NCBI RefSeq assembly: GCF_964019385.1
Contig: NC_088646.1
Coordinates: 9,212,080-9,276,079, forward strand
Length of the DNA stretch: 64,000 bases
Direction of reading: 5' to 3'
DNA from: Sycon ciliatum
Lineage: Eukaryota; Porifera; Calcarea; Leucosolenida; Sycettidae
Below are positions 35,822 through 64,000 of this stretch, piece after piece (position 1 is the first letter of the stretch; every line of letters starts with the position of its first letter). Under the pieces are notes generated by a model. That model did no database searches and was not told the DNA's origin. It saw only the letters and a program-made list of their open reading frames with translations. The translations under genes and the position numbers were made by a program.

Positions 35822-36319
35822 TTACTTGTCCTCGCTCGGCTTTGGCTTCGGCGAAGGAAGCACCGGGTGCGTCTCCGGTGTCTTGAACATGATGCTGCTT
35901 CTACGCGTGGCCTCGGTGTCGATTCGTGTCGGAGCTTCTTGGCTTTCGGCTTGGCCGCGTGAGCTGCTGCTTCTTTTGGATACTTGTTGTAGGTTATCAG
36001 TGCGTTCGTCGATCACGGACAGTCTCTTCACGCCGTCAACGGAAGTTTGAGTGACTTGGCACGCATAGGTTGTAGTGGTGGAGACAGAGTCAGGCTCGAC
36101 TTCTTTTTCAACCGTCGGCTTTCTTGACTTCCTTGCTACTGCGTCTTTGGAGAACGGAATTTCCGCTGGTATTATTTGCTTTCCGGGTTCTATCTCATAC
36201 CAGCGTAGCGCCGGACCGTCGCGGACGGGCAGAATGCGCGCGCTGTCTCCTTCTCTGCTTTCGGGCAGTGCTCCTGCGCTTCTGCCTGTCCGCTTGAGCC
36301 GAGCTGCACCCGTACCCAT
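35822..36319 (-). CDS. Hypothetical protein or first exon, 165 codons
   Basis: ATG at 36319 opens a 165-residue charged, Ser/Thr-rich frame (MGTGAARLKRTGRSAG start; DGPALRWYEIEPGKQIIPAE; HPVLPSPKPKPSEDK end). It has no membrane segment and looks largely disordered. The stop TAA lies inside a perfect donor (GACAA|gtaagtg), so this may be exon 1 of a spliced gene going left rather than an intronless gene. I found no certain second exon. Codon use (GC-rich third positions) looks genic. The family is not recognised. Confidence 0.5.
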   Translation of the reverse strand: MGTGAARLKRTGRSAGALPESREGDSARILPVRDGPALRWYEIEPGKQIIPAEIPFSKDAVARKSRKPTVEKEVEPDSVSTTTTYACQVTQTSVDGVKRLSVIDERTDNLQQVSKRSSSSRGQAESQEAPTRIDTEATRRSSIMFKTPETHPVLPSPKPKPSEDK

Positions 36320-37341
36320 ACCACTCACCCGAATGTCAGCTACATGTACGTAGAAGACGTGCTTCTTGGAATCTTGCTCACTCCGCAGTGAGTGTGAGTC
36401 TAGACGTATCTAGTGTGAAGGCGTGCGCACGAGTGCGATAAGAAGTACACACAGTGTCAGTGCAGTGGGGACTGACCTCGCCAGATGTGTAACATCGTTC
36501 GGCTTTATCCTTCACGAGTCAGCCACGCGCGCAGCATTGTACTAGACTGTTTGCAAGTGAACTATTCTTCTCTGAGACTCTCGATCTTCATCTAATTCTA
36601 AGACAATGTGGGCAGAGGTAGATCTACTATTGCATGTGATGATAACGACTTTACGTTAGGTTTGCGATGGTGTCCGAGGCGGGGGAACAGCTCACAACTT
36701 ACTTACTTCACAAGCGTAGTTTATCACGGTTCATATATACTCGTAGAGCAGCCCCACAAAGCCTTCAATACGGCGCTAAAAACAAAATTAATAGCGCAAT
36801 CTGACGAACAATGCACGCAGCCTAGCCTATAGTACTATAGTATAGCCTGCATGAGACGGTTATAATGTCGACATGTACATGCCGGTATTTCTTCTGTGAT
36901 TAGCAAGCATGGCAAGCAGTACTGCAGACTGCAGTGTCGTCCTTGAGAGTTGAGTTGAAGCAACGACTGCGTCTGTGAGGCGCGAGTCGACCCCGCAAAG
37001 CCTCCGATCGTGGCCCACTCGTTACTGGACTGGCTAGTAATAGTACTATTATTAGTAGATCGTCTAAAGTAATACGATGACTGAATAGTTACTGTCTTGT
37101 GCTTCAATGAAGGTCAAAACATGTGGCCGTGGCTCCAGACCGAGCATAAACACTCTTTTTCGTGGTCGAACCCGTTTTGCTTTTGGCAAACTCAAAGCAA
37201 CGCATAGTCATCCTCCCCTCCCCTCCCAGTGCCCGCACCACGATGTTCATGTCTTCGAGTAGGGTAGGCGATCTCTCAGCTGAGCACTGGACCTCATCAT
37301 TCAGGAATCAAGGATACATGTATTACACGTATATTCTACTA
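36320..37341. other. Probable promoter side of the 36-kb ORF, then unassigned DNA
   Basis: CpG dinucleotides are frequent at 36330-36560, consistent with a promoter upstream of the minus-strand ORF. The rest shows no exon or repeat I can name. Confidence 0.3.
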
Positions 37342-38173
37342 GTAGACCCAGGTGCTCGAAGTCCGTACATGGTATCCTAAGTTCGTACGCCCATAATTTC
37401 GTGTTCTGTTATTGTATTCGACTCAAATATTTTATGGAGGGGACAGTGTGGTATGTTCTCCTCGCGTACCAATTTTCAGGGATCTACGATCAGCAGAAGT
37501 CCCATACCACGGGAGTGGGTTTTCGAGTGTCCATACGAAATACAAATTGGGTTACATTTCATGCAAAAATCAACTTTGCCAAGACCGATTTCGAACGGAC
37601 ACAGCGTCAAACAGACCTTCACTCAATCATCAAGAGCCAGCTTAGAGCTGACAATGGCCAGAGGAGAAGAATTTACAGAGAACCACCAATCCTTGCAGAA
37701 AGGTTGACACTCCTGGCATCTCCACCACTGTTTTCCCGCGGTTTTCACAGCGCAGCTGCTTCTTCTCTGAGCCGACTAAAAACAGCTTGCATTTCGGCAA
37801 CAAGCTACGCTTTTGCAAGAAATACCGGTGGAGGCACATGCCAAACATATCCCTTCGGTGCTTTCGTCGTAACCGAGGGATTGCAAGTTAGCAATTAGCA
37901 GAAATATGTGTGTATTTCGAGTCACCTCTGATCAGTACGGACTTAGAGTACCCTCTGCGACACCAAAATTTGATATGAAAAATGAGCGAACTCCAGAGAA
38001 ACAGATCGGATCGAAAGATGGCCTGGTTCAATCGAGCCTGGCCTCAAAACAAACTTGGACAAGATACCTTCCATCCACGAGCAGGATTCTGGCAAGTGAT
38101 CATTGCTAGTGTGAGTTTCAGCTCGGCAAACACACACTGTAAACGTGTACGGACTTCGAGCACCTGGGTCTAC
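37342..38173. mobile_element. TA-flanked MITE with 28-bp inverted ends, 832 bp
   Basis: GTAGACCCAGGTGCTCGAAG and the following TCCGTACA are exactly inverted at the right end; TA flanks both. An open frame at 37401-37898 lies wholly inside and has no recognisable transposase motif. Confidence 0.8.
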
Positions 38174-38205
38174 TACCGGTAGTATGTTGTACATGTAGTC
38201 ACATT

Positions 38206-39263
38206 CAGTGGCGTACCCAGGGGGGGGGGGGGGGGGTGTTTTGGGTGCTCAAGCATCCCCTCAAAATTTTCGACATAGGCCACCATAACTTTGCAACCGA
38301 TTGTCCGATTTACGCAAATGACGGCCCATTGGAAAGGTCTTACGTGAGGCTATTCATTAAAATGTGATTGAATTTGATAATTAGAAAACTGTGTTGTGCC
38401 CAAACTCTGAAAGAAGAAATGGGGATGTTCATAAATCAGACTTTTGGACACGATTCTTGGTGGCACAATTATCAGATTTTTCTAACGGATTTTTTGCTTT
38501 CCACTCGCTGTCGTCACTAGTTGATCATAGTTTTGTACTTTCATGTGCCAGGACAGAGGGTTATCCATAAATAAAAGTCAGGGCCTCGACATGTTCTATT
38601 CCAAAATTTCCGGGAACACTCCGATCAGTTGTTCCGACAAACCGACTGAAAACGATTGTTCACGAAAGTGTACTAATCTGTCGGTTCGGGCCCTTGAAAT
38701 CCTAAAAATGCTATGGCTTCTAAAGGGGTCGCTGCCTCCTTGCCTTCCTGGCCTTGAACACATCAGACACTGCTTCTGATTTCTACCAACAGAAAAGTGG
38801 CAGCCCTCTGGCACTATCCTGTTTGTGAAGCTACCACCATCCATTGCACTTGCTTCCTGGGAGCTTTTTCTGTGACTCTTGCCAGAAGTTGTTATGCAAC
38901 TTACGGTAGTTTTGCCTTCTCGCCCCATTCAATGTGTGAAGTATTGTAAGGACTTAGGTGTTACTAGTACTTCAAACTACATGTACATTAATCAAATTGA
39001 AAAATGTTCGTGATATGATCTAGCAAGAGTAGTGTACTCTTGGAACTACATGTAGCTTAGAGAGGAAGTACATTTTGTCCTCCAAAGATTGGGTACTTCA
39101 AGACCTCATGGTTGCTCCATCCTACAGAAAAGGTCCTACATTTTCCCTCGACTTGGTACATCATGGTAAATACTTGAATGTTAAATAGTTTAAAATGCAT
39201 CATTCGGTTCTTTTGGAAAAGGTTGGAGCACCCCCGTCATTCCGGATCCTGCGCACGCCCCTG
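38206..39263. mobile_element. hAT-like non-autonomous element, about 1.06 kb
   Basis: Left end CAGTGGCGTACCCAGG with a G16 run; right end GCACGCCCCTG gives an inverse CAGGGGCGTGC. Ends of this CAGNGGCGT type are typical of hAT MITEs. No coding frame. Confidence 0.6.
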
Positions 39264-39782
39264 AAATTTGCACCCTTCAATCAAGCGCACATCATCCTAC
39301 ATGTTACTATTTTGTTAGCACATTGGTTCAATTCTGAATAAGGAGGACGAGCTGAAGTGACGTTACTTTATTAAACGCCAAGCGATGGAGACGATACCCT
39401 ATTCGGCGCTTGGTTCCATTCGATGCACATCATGTACATGACTGTAAAATGTATATTCACTGAACTAATCTCACTTGAAAACCAGGGAGTCGTCAAATAC
39501 CACCGGCATGTGACGACTAACTCCCTGCTGAAGAGGAGTGAAGACCATCGAAGAAGAATTGAAATTCATGATGGTAGTATGGCGGGCCGGCAATTTTGAT
39601 ACTGCTGGTCTTCCTCATTTACATGTACAATACAATGTAAACTTAGAAGTAACAGTTGCGACTTCGGCGGTAATACTAATAGTCATGAAGTTGATTGTTC
39701 CGACGAGGAACACACGCTTCTTGCCGAACTACTTGACACTTGACTGACTCACGACTGCCATCCGGAGCACCCGAGGAGCACG

Positions 39783-41015
39783 TTGTTGTTGTTTCTTTAT
39801 TTTACTTCACCATATGAACAGGCAAGACTGCCTTCTCACCGGGGCTATTGGCCCACGGCTCTCACAATATGATGAAAATGTTTAAAATGTGTATGAAGAA
39901 GAAAGGAACGGAAAAGAAGATGAAATGAAAGGAAAGAAAACAGTAGGCATTAATTTTATGAAGGGGGGGGGTATGAAATCATATGATAATACCCAGTGGG
40001 TTTTATCATAGTTGATGAGAGAAGTATGATATCCAATATTCTTGTTCTATAGACTATTTAGTACGGGCATTTCATGAGAGTCATGCATGGGCAAGGCAGG
40101 ATTTGGACTAGGATAGAGGACAAGAACATAATTGATGAGCATCTGTTCAGGCAGAATCTGTGAAGAAGACATAGTAGGCACAACATCGGAGAGCTAGTTG
40201 AGGAGGGAGATAAGGTCATAGCCAGACAGCAATGCTTGAAACGTGTGGCGTACGTCGCAAGCGCGAATATCAGCAGGGAGAGAGTTCCATGTGGTACTGC
40301 CAACAAAGGCGATAGAGCTACGGCCTGAGGGACCAGGTAGGAACGGCATTCTGAGCAGCTGGCTGACCTGACCACGCGTGACACAACTTCTGTCCACATC
40401 CGTGGCAATGAGGGAGTAGTAGGATGTGAACAGTGAGCTGGCTCTGCCATGAAGGCAGCGGAAGACGAAGAGAAGCAGACGTTGCACGTACAGCTGGTGG
40501 AGCTGAGGCATTGGTAGTCTGGCAAATAGGGGAGCAGTGGGGGTCCTTCTGGGGAGTTGGAAGATGGCTCGTATGCCAGACTTAGCAATGCGTAGCAGTC
40601 GATGTAGCAGCAGTTTGGATAGAGCGGGAAAGAAACAGTTTGAGGCATAGCAGAGAACAGACTGGATCATACTCATGTACCAGGCCCGGCGGGCATTGAG
40701 TGAAAGGCACCGTCCATGGCGCCAGAGCTGCCCGATTGTAGCAGCAGTCTTGCTGGCAATAAAGTCCACTTGGGGCTTCCAGGACAGTTGGTCATCAAGC
40801 ATGACACCGAGATACTTCGTGACTGGAGTAACATCAAGCACTGTGGTACCACACTTCACTTCAGATGGTCCATCCAGACACCCACGTCGCACCTTCCACT
40901 CGGCAAACCTGCAAGAAAGCACCACTCCCTGCTCAATACACAGTGTTTCGGGGAATTCGCCCCTCATCAGTTGAGCTTGAGTAGGCTGAGGAAGATTGTG
41001 CCTGAAGAGCACCAC
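39783..41015 (-). mobile_element. LINE 3' end (CR1/Jockey-like), minus strand
   Basis: An open frame 41015-40194 encodes the last part of a non-LTR reverse transcriptase (VTKYLGVMLDDQLSWKPQVD, SVLCYASNCFFPALSKLLL) and the usual C-terminal tail (FVGSTTWNSLPADIRACD). The 3' UTR runs to about 39783, ending in AATAAA and a CAA-type tail. The start is truncated. Confidence 0.8.
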
Positions 41016-41019
41016 TTAC

Positions 41020-41830
41020 ATGATTGTATACACTGCTCTCCAGGCCAAACCATCACCTGGGATACACAGAGACGCTTTGTGTCCAGCGCGACAAACACCT
41101 CGTTGAATTTTTAAACCCCGACAAGACGCAGGTCTTAGCATCATGCCGTAGTACCCTGGAACTCAATGGGTTACGGGACGCCTCTCACCCAGACCACCAC
41201 TGCTCGCTTTGTGGGCCTACACTACAGATCGATTCCCGTCTTCGGTGGGACGCGCAGATCTCCAGCATAGTATGTAAAACTTCCCAAAAGCTTAACCCCC
41301 AGTGAGAACCATCCGCCCGTCGCTATCTGAACGCCAGTCGCTCCTCTTCTATTCTGCCTTATACTTCCTGCAATGCTTTATGGATCAAACGCGTTCTTCT
41401 CTGCACTCACGGCTCAGCAGCGGCACCAGATCACTGTCCTCGACAAGCGATGTGTTCCCTGCGTAGCCAATCTGCCCGTCCCGTCCCATACCACTCCTAT
41501 TATACACTCGCCTTTCCCTGACCCCTGTAATTGAGCGTGCCAAATGCAAACTCCGTTTCCTTATGCACCGTGTCCACACCAGCAGCATCAGCCCTCTTCT
41601 GAAAGATAGAGTAGCCATCCAACCTCCCAGGCAGTAACACCGGTGGCAATGACAATTGCAAATACGTTGTGCCGCTAACTCTGCGAACATCTGGCGACAG
41701 CCGACCATTGGTTTCCGCCGTGATGCTCTGGAACACCCTGTTACAGGAACTCACGTCCACTTGAGTACTCGTCGTCCAACCCCGTTTAAAAGATTGCTGA
41801 AAGTGTTTTTCTACGGTTAATATGGCCGAA
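41020..41830 (+). mobile_element. Second LINE 3' fragment, plus strand, decayed
   Basis: Frames 41020-41300 and onward, with stops and shifts, encode FLNPDKTQVLASCRS, LQIDSRLRWDAQIS and, near 41560, RLSLTPVIERAKCKLRFLMH. These belong to the C-terminal part of another LINE. It lies head-to-head with the minus-strand copy. Confidence 0.6.
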
Positions 41831-42494
41831 TAGTACCTCCCTCTGGCATAGGTCCTCATATCTTCCTATTTCTCTTTTCGTACGAGTCCATGTCGGCCGG
41901 AAATATATACTTTATGTAGAGGGAGCAGTTATCGAGGACAGGCTAAGGAAATAGATCGAGGCATACGAAATCTGGTAATTAAGGAGTTGGGATACCGTCA
42001 GTGTAATGAATATATCAGCGAAAATGCTGATCGAGAGAATGCTTGAATTCGGGGAGGCTGGTTATAGAGGTAAGAGAAGGCGGTAGGCAATTCCATAGCA
42101 TTGCAGCTTTGTTGGAAAAGAGGGAAGAAAACGCACACCGTGATAACTGGTTGGTCTTCTTGGACTTGAAGACAGTGAAAGGTGAAAATGTTGGAGGTGT
42201 TATGTAGATCTACATGTTAAAGAGTACTAGTACAAGAGCTGATACTGTACTTGTCTGCGAAAGTGCAAGGACTCTAAGTCACAACGGGATTTCGCAAGCC
42301 GCTATTAAAATGTGAGAATTGTGTGAAAAGTGTGAAGAGCTAGCTATTGTACGCGCTCAATCGCTCATTGGGTGGTGACGAGTTGGGAATGCAGTAATGA
42401 GTATGGCCGAAAGCTGTCGAAATATTTTAAAATTGTGATGACTGTTCATTCTTTTGAGTGTTTCTTTGTACGTGTTGCTACATTATAGTACATA

Positions 42495-42799
42495 CCGTAT
42501 TATCTCTAATATAAGCACGGTCCTTTATTTTTTCAATGTACCTCCGCCCCGTGGAGACGTTCCTTTATTGGAGACTGTTCCATTATTATTTCAACCTCAT
42601 TTCAGAGGCATGTTGCCATGCCAAATTCATGTCAGACACACACACATTTCAGGGTTTTTTCGCCGGTACAGATAATGAATTTACACAGCGTGCTTATAAT
42701 GGAGACTGAGCACTTTATTTTTTGAATGCTGCCCCAAGGTGTTCTATTATTAGAGACGTGCTATTATTGGAGACTGTGCTTATATTAGAGATAATACGG
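42495..42799. mobile_element. MITE with 24-bp perfect inverted ends, TA target
   Basis: CCGTATTATCTCTAATATAA at the left is exactly inverted at the right; TA lies at 42493 and 42800. The interior keeps repeats of the end (ATTATTGGAGAC). 305 bp, non-coding. Confidence 0.9.
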
Positions 42800-43561
42800 T
42801 AGATTACTAGTGTCTTGTTGTAGTTTGTCTCCTGCAGGCTGCAACCATGTTTCAACATTGTTAGTGCTTACGTAACGTTTGGTGATTTTTGTTGCACCAC
42901 CGTGTACTTGCCATCTTTATAGATTTGTGTTGGGTTTCAGTTCCCGTTACAGGTAATAACTACACTCCCGCCTGATCCTGTACATAATGTCATTGTTATA
43001 AACTACCTGCACTGCAGTTTCTTTTCAATCAAGGACAAGGAAGATACTTTGTTGTACGATGTGTGGCTGTTCCGGGTGGCTCTCAAAGCCACTTAGAGCT
43101 TCCTCGCTAGCCACTTCAGCCATGGTAGCTAATAGCAGGTATAATGTGATGAGAGAAGGTTGGGCTCTTCCCTAAAGCACTTGAATGTGTGCTGGATCAT
43201 GGATGCTTTAGGAAATCACTGTTTAGTTGCATCCTGAATATGAATGGGATCATCGTGCTCAATGCGTGCCGTGGATGTGAAACGGCACAGCTACTGCCAG
43301 AGCCTAGCGGAGAGGCAGGCTATATGATGGGCAAGGCCGGGTCAGGTCGGAAAGTCTGCGATCCGGACATGGCGAACTCGCCAAGGGAAGAACACAGCCT
43401 CTGCAAACACCGGGGGCATTGTCACATTCGGCACTTTCGGAAAGGAAGCCGTCGCTGACAACCGACAGGACAGTCTTTGCCTCTCCGCTTCCTAACGCCT
43501 TGGAGTTAGACGGCCAAGGTGCTGACCTTCAACTTGGTGGACGTACACTATCCGTACGACC
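42800..43561 (+). promoter_or_regulatory. Upstream region of the NOX gene
   Basis: About 760 bp between a MITE and the NOX start codon. No TATA box is evident. An upstream non-coding exon is possible but not shown by the sequence. Confidence 0.3.
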
Positions 43562-62150
<18,589 letters not shown>

Positions 62151-63050
62151 GCAGCCGCTGTGCTGCACGCCAATGGTGAGTGTGAGAGGTGCATGCGCTG
62201 CGCTTAGCTATTAGAGGAGGAGTTGACCTGACCGTTTTTGACTGTGTTGTGAGGTGCAACTGCACCTGAATTTTCTTTAACATTTTCTCACATGTGCTTG
62301 CAATTTGACTTGTTTTCTGAGGTGTGTCAGGTGTGCTGTGTATGCAGAACATGGAGGCATGCGTAACATGTACAGCACAGCACTATGCGTGTGTACAGTA
62401 CTGCTGCTGTGTTGAACTCTCTGCCACACCGCTGGCTGCAAGTGCTGATTCACCAGCAGCTCATTAATTATTACAGCAATTCTTCCTTGACTATGCATTG
62501 ACTCTTTTGAATACTATTAGGTACTGCTGTGGGCTTGCTTGCTTGTTCTGACAACTGATTCAGGTATTTGACTATGATATTAGCTGAAGCCGGACTATAG
62601 GCTTGGATGCATAGCTGCTTTGTGCAAACCCTGATTTCCACTTCTTCACCTCCTGTTTCTTTGCATGTGCTCGCTTTAATGCACAGTTATTCAGAAGCTC
62701 ATCATCTGCACCTAGCCATTTCGCCAGGCAGTAGAGTAATGTGCATATTATCTCGAAGTAGCCACGTTGTAATACTGATTAGATCAGTAACACTGGAAAT
62801 GCATGTTTTATCGATCTGAAATGGATCTTACTGTAGTAGCAAGTCTGTGACGATTCCCTGGTCATTGGTTTCGTTTGGTTTTTACTATTTCAGTTCGTTG
62901 CCTCAACAGTACAAAGTACAAAATCAAGAGGGACGAAAGAAAAGAGAAAGTAAAACAGAGCAGAAAGGAAAGATGCAACTGGAAGGAAAGAAAAACGGAG
63001 AGGGAATGTGGACGGGGCGGATTCATGAACCATTACTAGAGCGGGGCAAG
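62151..63050. other. 3' flank of the NOX gene
   Basis: Should include the 3' UTR. No exon of another gene is supported. Confidence 0.4.
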
Positions 63051-63081
63051 ACATGAACAGAAGGGGCAAGTGCGTTGGTAT

Positions 63082-63660
63082 TCATGTTTTAAAACTCCCA
63101 AGCCTTATTGTATTGGTTAAAGACCTTTCCGAAAGGAAAGGATATAGGGATACAGCCAATTTGTCGTCATTTAGAGCGTGCAAAAGTTCTGTAGAAAATG
63201 ATCTAATGTCTTCAATTCGCTTCAAGCGAGCAGGGAGGGCATTCCACATAAGGGATGCTCTGGAAGAAAAAGAATGGTACCCTGCCATGGACAAGCAAAT
63301 TGGCACATTGTTTGTTCTAGTTCCATGCCAGGCACGAGTTGACCGCATAGTGGTGGGCAAAGGGAAAAGACTGCGTAAGCAGGGCCTCATCTTAGCTAGG
63401 GGGTATGGACGTTGGCAAGATGGACCGGCCATAATTGCTGTCTTCTATCGCAACTATGCAAAATTTACTTCAGAAGACTCAGATCCCACCTCTTCGAACT
63501 GTACAATGCCAAATGAAGTTACTTTGAAACGGCTAATTTTAGCGACAGTGATATTCAACAATCTAGCGAAAGGAGTGTTTTCGCTAAAATTCTGCCGCCC
63601 CAATCGAAATTTTGCGTGTCCAGCACAGTGTTATCATCCTTTTTTGGAACTCTTAAGCTC
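63082..63660 (-). mobile_element. LINE 3' end fragment, minus strand
   Basis: Minus-strand frame 63432-63082 encodes a LINE C-terminal tail (RASLMWNALPARLKRIEDIR, then SFSTELLHALN), with decayed sequence upstream to about 63660. It is a different LINE from those at 40-41 kb. Confidence 0.6.
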
Positions 63661-64000
63661 GCATGCGTGAGGTCAAATTTCGTAGGTTCAAAGTTCATGG
63701 GTTCATGAGTTCATTGGTGACAGTCCAGGGATTCACCTGGCACCGGTCACTGTAAGTACAACTCAACAGAACCACGTAGATCTAGTCCAGGGGTAGAATT
63801 TCACTAGGCCGCACTGTTGTATTATAACCTTTTTACATGGTTACTGGGGTGCAGGTGGTGGAATTAGTAGGTTGACATGATGTGCAAGGATATGACTAGG
63901 CACAGGCTCGCATCATTAGCACTGCAGAGTGCCTCAGATGGCAGCAGGCTCTGTAGCGCATTACCAAATGACTTCATGCTGTGTTCAAGTCACGCTTCAC
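63661..64000. other. Right edge, nothing recognised
   Basis: Short repeats of GGTTCATGAGTTCA type near 63690-63715; no exon or element identified. Confidence 0.3.

Noticed and set aside
37401..37898. 165-codon plus-strand ORF
   Set aside because: It lies wholly inside a MITE with 28-bp ends and lacks transposase motifs or a genic context.

Overview
The window is eukaryotic nuclear DNA, most likely from an invertebrate animal or a close unicellular relative. A sponge-like genome would fit, but nothing here fixes the taxon. Reasons: every gene I could build has many GT-AG introns, an animal-type six-helix NADPH oxidase is present, and the rest is dense with microsatellites, MITEs, LINE and LTR-retroelement debris and a tRNA-derived SINE. 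Most of the sequence is intron or repeat, and most long open frames are products of (CA)n, (CT)n or minisatellite DNA.

Four genic units can be supported by joining exons whose splice phases agree. (1) 717-9003, minus strand: a signal-peptide protein that I relate to the plant/protist DUF7906 family, at least 10 exons, running toward or past the left edge. (2) 9949-19149, plus strand: a complete 12-exon gene for a 760-residue protein that I do not recognise. It lies head-to-head with gene 1 across a 945-bp gap that carries a perfect GTCACGTGAC box. (3) 25318-30129, minus strand: a typical 2-Cys peroxiredoxin, six exons found, last small exon not located. (4) 43562-62150, plus strand: a complete 20-exon, 580-residue NOX2-type NADPH oxidase with all four heme histidines and the C-terminal FFYNKENF. 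A fifth, weaker unit is a 165-codon open frame at 35822-36319 (minus), probably a first exon.

Layout: 0-9 kb gene 1, with MITEs in its introns; 9-19 kb gene 2; 19-25 kb repeats, including a foldback element and a LINE relic interrupted by a 28-bp minisatellite; 25-30 kb peroxiredoxin; 30.2-31.9 kb a 52-bp satellite that appears to be an amplified MITE end; 32-34.4 kb a Ty3/Gypsy pol fragment with its 3' LTR, nested in a second copy of the foldback element; 34.4-43.5 kb an orphan ORF, MITEs and two LINE ends; 43.5-62.2 kb the NOX gene, whose introns hold a young non-autonomous LTR element, a piggyBac-like MITE, a palindromic element, a Gypsy gag/protease relic and several TA-flanked MITEs; 63 kb a LINE 3' end.

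Functionally, a superoxide/H2O2 producer (NOX) and an H2O2 scavenger (2-Cys peroxiredoxin) sit about 13 kb apart. Whether this is more than chance linkage cannot be told from one window. The most unusual structural points are the MITE-derived satellite beside the peroxiredoxin start, microsatellites serving as the pyrimidine tract of splice acceptors, and the nested mobile elements. I did not find a clearly new molecular system; the unrecognised 760-residue gene is the best candidate for new protein biology.
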